Shown here: piece after piece, positions 1 to 10,611 of the stretch | Layout of the letters: each line of letters starts with the position of its first letter | Numbering within the stretch: the stretch's first letter is position 1 | Assembly: GCF_035046485.1 (NCBI RefSeq) | Contig: NC_085138.1 | Coordinates: 290,638,256-290,702,255 of the forward strand | DNA from: Aedes albopictus | Taxonomy: Eukaryota > Arthropoda > Insecta > Diptera > Culicidae | Direction of reading: 5' to 3' | Length of the DNA stretch: 64,000 nucleotides | Translations under genes and position numbers: made by a program | Notes under the pieces: model-generated | Database searches by the model: none | Seen by the model: the letters and a program-made list of their open reading frames with translations, nothing else | What the model was told of the DNA's origin: nothing

Positions 1-577
1 ATTGTCTCGGCACATGTCGGCTTTTGACACTAAGCCTCTGCGCGAGCTTCTCGTAGAACTTTCGTGTGTCCTTAGCGCTTGTCTGTAACGTGCCTCATTC
101 GCCCTCATACGGTGTTGCAACTTTCTCGCCCATGCTGCATTCTTCTCGTGTTTCAACTGTTCACATTCGTCGTCGTACCAGTCGCATCGGATGTCCCTCC
201 AGCCATCTTCAAGTGTAGCTGCGTCAAGCTGCTCTTCCGTTGGTAGGGCCACTGCTAACTGCTCCGCGTAGTCTTGAGCCTCTTCTAAGTTACGCTGCAT
301 ATAGCGACAAGGTAGTGATCCGAATCTATATTCGCACTGCGGTATGTGCGGACATTGGCTATATCCGTGAAGAATTTACCGTCGATTAGAACGTGGTCGA
401 CTTAGTATTCTGTTTGATGGTCGGGTGATTCCCAGGTGGCTTCGTGGATATCTTTGCGGGGGAAAAAAGTGCTACAGACTACCATACCACGGGAGGCTGC
501 AAAGTTCGCTTCGCTGAACTTTATCATTCGGTATGGCGTGCAGGCAGTTTCGCCCGATTACCAGTCTGTACATTTGA
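1..577 (-). mobile_element. Non-LTR retrotransposon remnant, endonuclease region
   Basis: Read on the minus strand, this stretch gives the end of an APE-type endonuclease, including DHVLIDGKFFTDI and the DSDHYLV motif (near 320-390). The lower-coordinate end (1-90) matches the start of the element at 44530 in the opposite orientation (the 'KFYEKLNRSRRGF' region), so both belong to one LINE family, called family A here. In-frame stops show it is dead. It runs off the left edge of the window and is bounded on the right by a Feilai SINE. The exact LINE clade is not settled. Confidence 0.75.
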
Positions 578-776
578 GGGCCCATATAGCCGAGGCGGTA
601 AACGCACGGGTATTCAGCATGACCATGCTGAGGGTGACGGGTTCGATTCCCGGTCGGTCCAGGATCTTTTCGTAAAGGAAATTTCCTTGACTTCCTTGGG
701 CATAGAGTATCTTCGTGCCTGCCACACGATATACACATGCAAAATGGTCATTGGCAGAGGAAGCTCTCAGTTAACT
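578..776 (+). mobile_element. Feilai: Feilai-type tRNA-derived SINE, 3'-truncated
   Basis: Polymerase III A box (TAGCCGAGGCGG near 587) and B box (GGTTCGATTCC at 640-650) are followed by the same non-tRNA body as the copies at 50817 and 54640. Identity to those copies stops after 'CTCTCAGTTAA', so the final ~90 bp, including the AAGAAGAGGAGAGGA tail, are missing. It is not a functional tRNA gene. Confidence 0.85.
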
Positions 777-1008
777 CCTAAACTACCAAGGGTCCAAAAA
801 AAGTCGGAAGTCCAACTTTGACAAGGCATTTCTCGGCCGTTTTTCAACCGATTTCAAAACTTTTTTTTGCAATGGAACCGGACAGGTTTCAAGATCATTG
901 TCCATTTAAAAAATTATAAAATAGATGCGTCTACCCAAAGTTATTAAACAAAAGGCACTTCCTAGTTTTTTTGAGAGCGCATTTTTTGCGCACATTGATC
1001 AATTAAAC
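777..1008. other. Unassigned AT-rich sequence
   Basis: No gene or clear element is seen between the truncated SINE and the first ~165-bp repeat unit. Confidence 0.5.
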
Positions 1009-1767
1009 AAAATTTAAAGCGATGACATATAGGTTTTTCGACTCTAAATCATGCGTACAGCTAGAGTGAACATGTTTATGCAAAATTAGTGATTTTTCAG
1101 TACACTGATAATTTCCCTTACTCAAAAAACTGCTAAAATACCCTATTTTTCACATAAAATAAGCAATAAATCAAAATTCAAAGCGATGACATATAGTTTT
1201 TTTGGTCTTAAATTGTTCGTAGGATTGTACTCGACATTTGTGATGAACAATGAAAATGTTCTAATTACACTCTTATTTTGTTTTACCCGGAAAACTACAA
1301 AAATTCCATACTTTTTACACAAAGTAGTCAACAAAACTAAATTTAAAACGATTACATGTAGTTTTTTTAGCCTTGAAATGTTTGTAGCAGTTTGGGGGAC
1401 ATACTTGAAGAATAATAGTGATGTTTTCATTACACTCAAGTTTTGATTCACTCAAAAATCAACGAAAGTACCACATTTTTCACGCAAAGTGCTTAACAAA
1501 AATAATGGCTTACAATGCAAAGTATTTTTTTACCTTCAAATTATTCGTGAAAGCGTACTGGACGTTCTTGATGAGTAATAGTGATGTTTTCATGACACAC
1601 TTAATTTATTTTACTCGAAAAGCTACAAAAATACCATAATTTTTATACAAAACAGTCAATAAAATAAAATTGAAAGCCATAACATGTAGATGTATGGCCT
1701 TAAATTTTCCGTTACAATGTACTAAACCTGTTTTTGATGAAATGTTGATGTTTACATTACACTAATA
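1009..1767 (+). repeat. ~165-bp tandem repeat, left array (first part)
   Basis: About 4.5 diverged units of roughly 163-170 bp begin near 1009, 1171, 1341, 1504 and 1667. Each carries an AAATTTAAAGCGATGACAT-like start, a GATGTTTTCATTACACTC-like segment and a TACCACATTTTTCACA-like segment. The same sequence recurs in reverse complement at 8440-9365. The array is cut at 1767 by a retro-insertion and resumes at 3387. Short open frames inside it are chance frames in AT-rich DNA. Confidence 0.8.
1740..1767. repeat. Target-site duplication of retro-insertion (left copy)
   Basis: About 27 bp ending TTTACATTACACTAATA are repeated exactly at 3359-3386. The opposite array (near 8990-9035) has the same place uninterrupted, as an empty site. 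Confidence 0.85.
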
Positions 1768-2279
1768 GAGTTTTTGCGCAACTGCGTTTCCGGATGGATC
1801 GTAGTGTGCTGTGGAAGAAGACGGATGCAAAAAATTTGCTCACGTCAAACTGTTCCCCAAAAAGTGATTTTTTTTTTAATTTGAAACTAAGCTTTTCTGC
1901 CTAGAAACGAGAATTCGTGAGTGATGGACTGAAGAATTTGTGAGTTTTTGGAAAGCCGAAGATGTTTCGTCACATTTTGCAATATTTCGCGTGTGAGAGG
2001 GAAGGCAGCATCTGTTCCGTAGGTGTGTTTCATGTGTTAGGATTTCGGAAGCCGACGCGGATAGTTTAGATATTTCTTCGTTCGCCGCGTACTTCTTCTG
2101 CAGATGATCGAATTGAAAAAAAAAAGCTCACTTCCGCGAGCATGTTTGTGTGCATAGATGCTCTGTTCTCGTGAGGAAACCCTCAAAAACGGATTCCCCA
2201 GGGAGTTTTCGTGTTTCGGCGCGTTTTCAGTGCCGATTTATTGCTGAACATGCATGGATATTGTTTTACTTAACTGAAT

Positions 2280-2594
2280 GCTGAACGACAGCGCCGTGCC
2301 GAAGCTAAGAGTAGACTCCTAGACGAAACCGAGCGCCTTCGCAACCAGATCTCCCAGCAGCTCCAGAAGTACCAGGATCTGATGGACATCAAGATTTCGC
2401 TGGACAAACAAGCTGCAGTCATCCGAGGAATTCCATATTACAGGGGTGATGTAAGCCATAGCACCAATGCGGCCAGACCAGAAGCGCTGCGTAAAACACC
2501 ACAGCATGTCACAGCCAAACGCAAGTGTACCTTGCTGGACGAAAAGGACGAGCGCAGTGTGTCGGACTTCTTGGTCACTTCGTCTGCCAAGTGA
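2280..2594 (+). pseudogene. Lamin (nuclear intermediate filament) retro-pseudogene fragment
   Basis: The frame gives ISQQLQKYQDLMDIKISLD, the highly conserved end of lamin coil 2, then about 25 unrelated-looking residues. It then gives TAKRKCTLLDEKDERSVSD and FLVTSSAK, which read like the lamin nuclear-localisation signal and start of the tail. Sequence between coil end and tail is missing, there is no start codon in frame, and a stop follows SSAK where lamins continue into the Ig-fold domain; a small deletion there probably shifted the frame. Lamins form the nuclear lamina. This copy cannot make a working lamin, having no head, most of the rod and the whole Ig fold missing. Recognition rests on remembered family motifs, not a search. 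Confidence 0.65.
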
Positions 2595-2722
2595 AATTCA
2601 GATAATTTGGTGAGTCCGTTGTAATTTAATCTTTTAATCATGATCATGGCCAAACTCCAACAATATTTAACATTTCAATCTAGACCATTCCTTTACCAAA
2701 AACCCAACTTGCTATTTACGAA

Positions 2723-3358
2723 AGCGTCGGTGAGTCGCTGACCTCTCGATAAATAGATGTCATCTCGTCCCTACTTTCCCATCTCCTCCGCATAACTTGT
2801 TTCTTCTCGTTTCAGAGAGCGAGCAATGGCGCTTAAACCTAGGCTTGTTAGCCAGGACACATGGTCCAAATGCCTGTGCCCCATCCCTGAGGCCCATGGA
2901 GTGACAAAATCTCTTAGCTAAGTCACTCCCAACGTTGGTGTTTAAAGATACTAAAACACTTACACTCACGCCAACAGATCTACATGATCTACCCAAATAC
3001 ACTTACACAATCTGAATCTTGTCGCATCACTCGCTTATAGTGAATCCCCAATCAACCCATTCCAAATATCCAACTCCTTGACACTTATGGGGGCGCCGGT
3101 GAGTCGCTGGCCTTTCATAAAGTAGGTGTCATATCATCACATCCTTTCCTTTCCTCGTAACGGAGAAGATGGGCGTGGCCGGCAATGGAAGTTCTCATGT
3201 CTTTTTTGCTTCAACCTCTGATTGGATAGCTATTCTTTCCCAAATAGCATTCCATAAGCAATTAGAATAGGAGTATTAAAGTTCAAACATGACAACTTTC
3301 AGTTTGCAATCTACGAATTACTCCGTTACCACGCAACGCAACGCACGCAACGCAACGC
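2723..3358 (+). repeat. Two copies of a ~290-bp SINE-like repeat with ACGCAA tail
   Basis: Units start near 2723 (CGGTGAGTCGCTGACCTCTC) and 3085 (CGGTGAGTCGCTGGCCTTTC). Both share a following AAATAG/AAGTAG-ATGTCAT segment. The second shares 'AAGATGGGCGTGGCCGG' and 'CAATCTACGAA' with the copy at 40865-41150. Tails are simple repeats rather than poly(A). Confidence 0.6.
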
Positions 3359-3386
3359 AAATGTTGATGTTTACATTACACTAATA
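3359..3386. repeat. Target-site duplication of retro-insertion (right copy)
   Basis: Exact match to 1740-1767. Confidence 0.85.
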
Positions 3387-3715
3387 TTTTGTTTTATAAA
3401 AAAATGTACGAAAATACCATAAAAAAGCGAATAAGCCAAAATTTAAAGCAATGATATGTAGTTTTTCAACTTTGAATATATCGTAGTAGTTTAGTGGATT
3501 CATTTGAACAACATTAGTGATGTTTTTATTACACTCATATTTTGTATTACTCAAAATACTAGGAAAATACCACATTTTGCACACAAGGTAGCCATCAAAT
3601 AAAAATTGGAAACAATGCATTATAGTGTTTTTTGCCATGAAATTATTTGTAAAAAAGTACTAGACTTGTTTGATTAACAATAGTGATCTTTCAATTACAC
3701 TTGTTGTTTTCTAAA
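3387..3715 (+). repeat. ~165-bp tandem repeat, left array (continued)
   Basis: About two further units continue directly from the array broken at 1767. They match 8770-9000 in reverse complement almost base for base around 'CATTTGAACAACATTAGTGA'. Confidence 0.8.
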
Positions 3716-4387
3716 TTTGTTTATAAAAAATCAAAAACAACTCAAATAAAGAGAACTTACTATGCTCATCATATAGTCACATGTTGATGTACCGTAAAAA
3801 ATATATTTTTACACAGATAATTATTTTTGATAGTTAAAAGCACTGAGGTTTTCACTCAGGTGGAGTACTGATTCAATTTGTTATTTATAATTTTATAAAA
3901 TTCTTACAATAAATTAACCTAACATGTTTCATACGGCTTTTCCCATCATGCTGATACTCTTTGCGTTGCAATCTGTAATATTTTTTGGGATTTTATATGT
4001 TTGTCAGAGCACTATCAAAGTTTCCCCAAAATGAAAATGTGATTCTCGCTCATATGAAAAAAATAATATTGATCACCCAAAACAATGGATCATTGAAGCC
4101 GACCTTTCCGCTACTCACCGCACGAAAACAAAAGCGCCACCATATATGGACGGTAACACAGTGACAGCAGTCGAGTTACGTCAAACACACAAGGCTACGG
4201 TGGCGCTATCTGTTCATTTCATAGCGGCCATTTTAGTTATTTTAGTGATCCATTAAAACTGTCCAATCCTTACATTGCAATTATAACTGAGTCACCAGTA
4301 CTTGTTTTAAAATTATTAAATCAGGAAACATACATGGAATAATATATTAGGGAAATTTGCTGCTGTTTTACGGTATTGCATCAGAAA
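3716..4387. other. Unassigned intergenic sequence
   Basis: AT-rich sequence with no convincing gene. A short GC-richer segment (4100-4260) is not recognised. Confidence 0.4.
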
Positions 4388-6432
4388 CCACGGTGCCCCC
4401 TCAGACCGTTATTATAAAATATAAATGTCCATCAAAACTAAGTTCAGGGATTGAATCTTGGTGCCATTCTGCACCTCTGGGTAAATTTTTAAAATAATCC
4501 CTAGGAGGAATCTCGAGAAATCTCGATTTGATGTTTTATACTAACACAAACTTTGCCTAAAGTGTTCAAAGTTGTTTCAAACCCGTATTTATTTAATAAC
4601 GTTACTTCAATTATACATATTTACTACTCATCTAAATCCATTTACTGATTAAACTGACTTACCAAACATTTGGCAGTGTACAAAAATCAGAAAAAAAAGA
4701 TGCAAAAACGTTGCTTGTCATGTGTGCTTTTGATTACCAACGTTAGGGTTAGAAAAACTGGAGTAGGTCTTTGAAGGCAGTTTTCTTAAAATGAATAACG
4801 TTTTCAGTCACAATATTCGAAAATAAATTTATACTTTTTTTTCGATATTGCTTAACATTTTGAACAGGGGCGTTCAGTGTTTAGTAATTGTATTGTTCCT
4901 TGCTGTAAATGTATCGCTCCTATATGGGGCGAGTATGACACATAATCGATCCGATGACCGTAAGGACGTGGCCAGCGCCGTTATTGACTTTCAAATGTTG
5001 AACTCTCGAATTGTGCACATTGAGAATGGTTAGCTAGTCCCAAGCCTTGCTTTCATTGGTTCTCTGTGCAACTCTGGTCAATCTACTACGGTGTGTACGA
5101 TAATCTTTGATTTGCTTTGCCTAGAATTTTGAACATTTTTTTTTTTTTTGAATAAAAACTGCTACATATTCTTGCACATGAACACCAGAAAATTACTGAG
5201 AAATATGTGTTAAATAAAGATCTAATAGTACACCAATTTTGGAAGAACGGGAAACTACGACGTAGGGAATCGCGCCACTTGAGCGGTGGCTTCTATATTC
5301 GTCTGTTTTCCGCTATAACTCAGTCAAATTTGAACCAATTGACACAACTTTTGGAATGTGGTGAGATAGGTATAGTATCTACCCGTGTACAACATTTCAA
5401 GTCAATTGGTTCAAAATTGACTGAGTTATAGTGGAAAACAGACGAATATAGAAGCCACCGCCCAAGTAGCGCGATACCCTATATGCAATAACATGGGACA
5501 CGGTTTATATGGGAAAATATGAAAAATGCAAAAACTCTAGTTTTTGTATACTTTTTGAGTTCCATTTTGGTCCCATATCAACTGTGCAAAATATCAGGTC
5601 GATCGGGAAAACTATTTTTTTGCGCCCGTAATTCTTAGTTTTTCAGACGATTTTATGAGAAAATTTACTTCTTCAATGAAAATTCGCTTGGGGTCACCCC
5701 TTGGTTATCATACCCCTAAAAATAATTCGATGAATGATTTCTGTAGCAAACTTCACGATGAATTAAACCTCCGAAGACCGCAAAGCGATGCGTAGTTCAT
5801 GGGAAAAAAGTTATGAAGCCTTACCCGATCGATGAAATGACGAGATTCGATTATTTATTGTTATTCCTTACATGTTAAACAGCGTTTCTATGCTATTCGG
5901 TTTTCAGTCAATAACTTTTTCCACATATCTTAGATCCCTTTGTTGTCTTCGGAGGGTTGGTTCCTCGTAATATAGTAAACATGTTGTAGATTTAGGGAAA
6001 ATTTTAATGTATAACACTGGGATGTGTAATATGTTCATAAAACAATAGGGAAAATCGCTTTTTAATGCTTACGTTAAAACCGATGCATGGCTTGGAAAAA
6101 CATACTTATTCCAGTTTAGTCAGTTAATTGGGTTGGGTGAGTAGTAAATATGTATAATAAAAGTTGCGTTGGTAAATATATACTGGTTTGAAACAACTTT
6201 GAATACTTTGGGGACTTTTTTGGTAGGTATTTAAGCGATATTGTTGAATCTGAACATGGATTTCTTTGAAATTTCTTAGTATAAAACATCTAATCGAGAT
6301 TTCTCGAGATTCCTCTTAGGGATTATTTTAAAAATTTGCCCAGAGGTGCAGAATGGCACCAGGATTCGATCCCTGAACTTAGTTTTGATGGACATTTTTA
6401 TTTTATAATAACGGTCTGTGGGGGCACCGTGG
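4388..6432. mobile_element. Non-autonomous DNA element with ~300-bp terminal inverted repeats
   Basis: The left end CCACGGTGCCCCCTCAGACC is mirrored by GGTCTGTGGGGGCACCGTGG at the right end. Inverted similarity extends inwards about 300 bp on each side (4388-4690 and 6110-6432), including the GTGCAGAATGGCACCAGGAT-like segment. Flanks are AAA on both sides, so the target duplication is short or unclear. No transposase frame is present. A palindromic MITE lies inside at 5265-5479. Confidence 0.7.
5265..5479. mobile_element. Palindromic MITE with TA target duplication
   Basis: The left arm (GGGAATCGCGCCACTTGAGC onward) and right arm (ending GCGCGATACCC) are complementary over about 80 bp with a ~55-bp loop. 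Both arms carry the CTATATTCGTCTGTTTTCC segment in opposite orientation. TA flanks both ends (5263-5264 and 5480-5481). Confidence 0.75.
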
Positions 6433-7170
6433 AAACTCTTCTATATACAATTGTTTTTCAGAAATTTCCCAAAAAGTGCATTTATATTTTATGATATCTT
6501 TCAAAGATTCTCTCAAAATATTTTGTCGTGGGTTCTTTTAGAAAATCTTTCAAAAATATTCCAGAGATTCCTTCAGGGATATTTTCAAAAACATCAAGGA
6601 TTCATGCGGAATTTATTTAGGGGTTCCATTTCTCGAGGAATTCTTTAAGAAAACTTTTGAAATGTTTGCGTGTATTATTCCTTTGCGTTTTCATCAGAAA
6701 TTCCTCTAGCGAATGCTTGATAAATTTCTCCAAGGACTCATTTAGAATATTATCATATTTTTACAGGAATCTCTTATTTTTTTTCCTGGAGCATTTTTGA
6801 AGTTATTTTTCTGGCTTTCTCCAGTTCTCTCAAGTTTCCATCCTAGTTCCCATGCAAAGTGTTTTTCTTTTATTTGCTCTCATTAATAGTTCCTTCCGTG
6901 TTTTTTTTTTATATTTTTAGAGATTTCCGATAATAACTTCTGGAATTTTTGCCAAAGAGTTTTCCGATATTTCTCCTGAATTTCTTCGCTGATTTTCATC
7001 CGAAGTTTCTCCCGGGATTTCTCTTAGAGATTTTCAGAGTTCTCTCATGAATTTTCTAAATATTTCCTGCCAGAGCTTTTTTTCGAGATTTCCCAGTTCT
7101 TCTCAGAATTTCTTCCGAAGTTTCTCCCGCGTTCCTCATTGCATAATTTCTCGCAAAAATCACGTGGATT
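6433..7170. repeat. Decayed relative of the 24-bp GGAATTCC repeat
   Basis: Degenerate pieces such as AGATTCCTTCAGGGATATTT and GAATTTCTTCCGAAGTTTCT recur at roughly 24-bp spacing. They resemble the large array at 24720-37770 but are far more mutated. Confidence 0.5.
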
Positions 7171-7326
7171 CATTCCGACATGTCTCCGGTTATTTACAAC
7201 AATGAATTTTATAGGTTATCTCAGGCAGGAGGTTTTCCGAGAAACACTTCTAGAAAAGTACAGCACTGGACGCATTGGCCGATTTTCATACAAAATGCTT
7301 AAGTTTGGAGCTCTGTATTTCAGCTT

Positions 7327-7660
7327 CTACACGGTTACAGAAGTTACACAGATTTGTGTACTACTAGATCAGCCTCACCGCTGTGTCAAATGTACACAGA
7401 TACTTTTCCGGCTCCAGCGCTGGCATGAAAACAAAATTAACAATTATTTTTGCCCTGATCGATTCCTGATAATGCATGTCATCATTCAGAGAAAATTAGT
7501 TACGAACTTTGCTCCCATACCAGCGCTAGAGCCAGAAAAGTGACTGTGTACATTTGACACAGGGGTTGAGGCTGATCTAGTAGTACACAAATCTGTGTAC
7601 ATTGTACACAAGCCTGTGTACATTGTACACAAGCCTGTGTTGTTTCGTTTTAGGGTGTAG
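7327..7660. mobile_element. Inverted-repeat MITE with ACACAG/TGTGTAC palindromes
   Basis: Left and right halves share, in opposite orientation, ACACAGATTTGTGTACTACT, the GATCAGCCTCA segment and the CCAGCGCTGG/CCAGCGCTAG segment. The ends are CTACAC and GTGTAG, consistent with a TA target. The right end carries two extra tandem copies of a TGTACACAAGCCTGTG unit. Confidence 0.65.
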
Positions 7661-7679
7661 ACCACAAACTCCGAGAGTA

Positions 7680-8240
7680 ATCTCAGGTGAAATTTAAAAA
7701 AAAAAACTCTGGCAAGAACCTTTATAAAATATCCCGGATGTAACTTCTGTAGAAATCCGGGGAGAAACTCCAGAAAAAATCATTGAAATTGCCTAAAACT
7801 TCGGGAGAAGTCCCAGAAGCAATTCCTTCAGAAAACTCGTGAAACACTCCTTTAAAATCCGGGAGGAGCCTCAGTTGAAATCCCAGCAATAGTTTCTGTA
7901 AAAACCTTAGAAATCCCAGAAAAATCTCATGGAGAAGTACCAAGAGGAATACCGGAAGAAATCGCGGAAAATCCAACGAGAAACTCTGAAAAAACTCTGA
8001 GAGCAAATATGGGAAAACCTCTGGAAGAAAATCTATAGCATTCTCATAAAACGTTCAGGAGACAATATTTGGATTTTAAAAATCCTGCAATATTCTCCAG
8101 GAATTTTTCCGGAAAGAACTGTTTGAATCTAGGGTAAAAACGTCGATAGGAATACGAAAGAATCTTCGAGAGGAATTTGAAAAGGAATCCCAAGAAACAC
8201 GAATGAAAGAAGGCTGAAAATCTTTCCAATAAAGACACAT
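7680..8240. repeat. Decayed relative of the 24-bp GGAATTCC repeat, opposite orientation
   Basis: Pieces such as AGAAATCCGGGGAGAAACTC and GGAATACCGGAAGAAATCGC recur with ~24-bp spacing, oriented opposite to 6433-7170. The two relics flank the MITE at 7327-7660. Confidence 0.5.
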
Positions 8241-8439
8241 AACCTAACCTTAACTTTGGAAACCAGTTAAGTTCGTAACTTTTTTCATTTTCACGGGATT
8301 TCCGTTTATTTTTTAATGATTGCTACTGCATGTTCAGGAGACGCAAATGGACTCAAATAAAACCAATAAAAAAATCCCTGGTGAATTTTCGGTTTGCCTT
8401 GTATTTTTTTCAGGAAGTAGATAACCTGAAACTGGTACA

Positions 8440-9365
8440 AAAAGTCAGTAATAGAAATCGGCATGTGTTTGTTTTGAATTTTATGTTATTGGCTATTTTG
8501 TGTGAAAAATATGGCACATTCGTGATTTTTCAGTAAAACAAAACGTGGATGTGATGTGAACATCAAAATTTTATCAAATACATGTCTAGTACATTCCAAC
8601 GGAAAATTTTAAGACTAGCAACTACATGTCATTGCTTTAAATTTTGTTTTATTGACTATTTTGTAAGAAAACTATGGTATTTTAAAAACTTGTTTGGTAT
8701 AATGAATTGAGAGTGTCATGAAGACGGTATTGTTCAACATTTCACGAAAAAATTCAAGCCAAAAAACCAGAATGTATTGCCTTATATTTTAATTTGTTGA
8801 CTACTTTTTGTGAAAAATGTGGTATTTTCCTAGTATTTTGAGTAATACAAAATATGAGTGTAATAAAAACATCACTAATGTTGTTCAAATGAATCCACTA
8901 AACTACTACGATATATTCAAAGTTGAAAAACTGCTTTAAATTTTAGCTTATTCGCTTTTTATGGTATTTTCGTACATTTTTTTATAAAACAAAATATTAG
9001 TGTAATGTAAACATCAACATTTCATCAAAAACAGGTTTAGTACATTGTAACGGAAAATTTAAGGCCATACAACTACATGTTATGGCTTTCAATTTTTTTT
9101 ATTGACTGTTTTGTATAAAAATTATGGTATTTTTGTAGCTTTTCGAGTAAAATAAATTAAGTGTGTCATGAAAACATCACTATTACTCATCAAGAACGTC
9201 CAGTACGCTTTCACGAATAATTTGAAGGTAAAAAAAAATACTTTGCATTGTAAGCCATTATTTTTGTTAAGCACTTTGCGTGAAAAATGTAATACTTTTG
9301 TTGATTTTTGAGTGAATCAAAATTTAAGTGTAATGAAAACATCACTATTATTCTTCAAGTATGTA
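8440..9365 (-). repeat. ~165-bp tandem repeat, right array (inverted)
   Basis: This is the reverse complement of the left array. 9000-9365 matches 1395-1767 and 8770-9035 matches 3387-3650, with no interruption at the point where the left array carries the lamin insertion. The array runs into an assembly gap. Confidence 0.8.
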
Positions 9366-9865
9366 NNNNNNNNNNNNNNNNNNNNNNNNNNNNNNNNNNN
9401 NNNNNNNNNNNNNNNNNNNNNNNNNNNNNNNNNNNNNNNNNNNNNNNNNNNNNNNNNNNNNNNNNNNNNNNNNNNNNNNNNNNNNNNNNNNNNNNNNNNN
9501 NNNNNNNNNNNNNNNNNNNNNNNNNNNNNNNNNNNNNNNNNNNNNNNNNNNNNNNNNNNNNNNNNNNNNNNNNNNNNNNNNNNNNNNNNNNNNNNNNNNN
9601 NNNNNNNNNNNNNNNNNNNNNNNNNNNNNNNNNNNNNNNNNNNNNNNNNNNNNNNNNNNNNNNNNNNNNNNNNNNNNNNNNNNNNNNNNNNNNNNNNNNN
9701 NNNNNNNNNNNNNNNNNNNNNNNNNNNNNNNNNNNNNNNNNNNNNNNNNNNNNNNNNNNNNNNNNNNNNNNNNNNNNNNNNNNNNNNNNNNNNNNNNNNN
9801 NNNNNNNNNNNNNNNNNNNNNNNNNNNNNNNNNNNNNNNNNNNNNNNNNNNNNNNNNNNNNNNNN
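9366..9865. other. Assembly gap, 500 N
   Basis: Exactly 500 undetermined bases, which suggests a default gap size. It falls inside the right ~165-bp array. Confidence 0.99.
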
Positions 9866-10035
9866 TGCTGAAAATGCGGTATGAATCATGGTTACAATGT
9901 GTTCGATTGGGGCATTCTATTTTAACGGTTAAATGTATCTTATGTATGCTGATTTCTTAATTTAAATACACCGAAACCTCCTTTCATGCAGATTTATTTC
10001 ATTTAATTAATATAACTTACTTAACATCAAATTCA
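9866..10035. other. Unassigned AT-rich sequence
   Basis: No gene or repeat recognised between the gap and the LINE remnant. Confidence 0.4.
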
Positions 10036-10611
10036 TAATATTACTGAATCAACGATTTGCCGCCATAATACTCGATTTGCAGCTGCAGTTCTTCAACGTC
10101 GGTCACGCCCAACACTCGCCAGATCACGCTCCACCTGGTCCGCCCATCGTGCTCTATGCGCTCTACGCCTTCTTGTACCAACCGGATGGTTAGCAAACAC
10201 CAACTTTGCAGGGCTGTTGTCCGGCATTCTTGCAACATGCCCTGCCCACCGTATCCGTCCAGCTTTAGCCACTTTCAGGATGTTGGGTTCACCGTAGAGT
10301 GCAGCGAGCTCGTGGTTCATCCTTCTCCGCCACACACCCCGTTCTCCTGCACACCGCCAAAGATCGTCCTTAGCACGCGTCGCTCGAAAACTCCGAGTGC
10401 TTGAAGGTCCTCCTCAAGCATCGTCCATGTTAGAGAACCATCGGTCTTATTATCGTATTGTACATGGTACATTTGGTGCGTGGGTGAATCTTTTTTGACC
10501 GCAGTTTCTGCTGGAGCCCATAGTAGGCACGACTTCCACTGATGATGCGTCTTCGTATTTCACGGCCCACGTTATTATCGGCCGTTAGCAAGGAACCGAG
10601 ATAGACGAATT
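10036..10611 (-). mobile_element. Non-LTR retrotransposon remnant (family A), C-terminal part
   Basis: On the minus strand the frame includes AGRIRWAGHVARMPDNSPAK, the characteristic tail after the reverse transcriptase in this LINE group, followed by an Arg-rich segment. Frameshifts divide it. It is continuous with 11543-12050 once the DNA element at 10612-11542 is removed: both halves join within the 'TCTCGGTTCCTTG' region on the minus strand. Confidence 0.75.

Larger units (their letters stand above)
1768..3358 (+). mobile_element. Chimeric retro-insertion carrying a lamin fragment and two SINE-like tails
   Basis: This 1.6-kb insert is flanked by a 27-28 bp target duplication, a length typical of LINE-driven insertion. 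From left to right it holds ~510 bp with no open frame that reads like an mRNA leader, a lamin-like coding fragment (2280-2594), and two related copies of a ~290-bp repeat (from about 2723 and 3085). It ends in an ACGCAA-type simple repeat that abuts the duplication. A relative of the ~290-bp repeat with an ACGCTA tail lies at 40865-41150. Template switching between a lamin transcript and a SINE/LINE RNA would explain the structure; that is inference. Confidence 0.6.

Noticed and set aside
578..660. Functional tRNA genes at 578, 50817 and 54860
   Set aside because: A and B boxes are there but the sequences are heads of Feilai-type SINEs with attached bodies and target duplications; cloverleaf pairing is not kept.
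9308..9960. ORFs of ~190-240 residues across 9366-9865 and 45764-46263
   Set aside because: Almost entirely undetermined bases.
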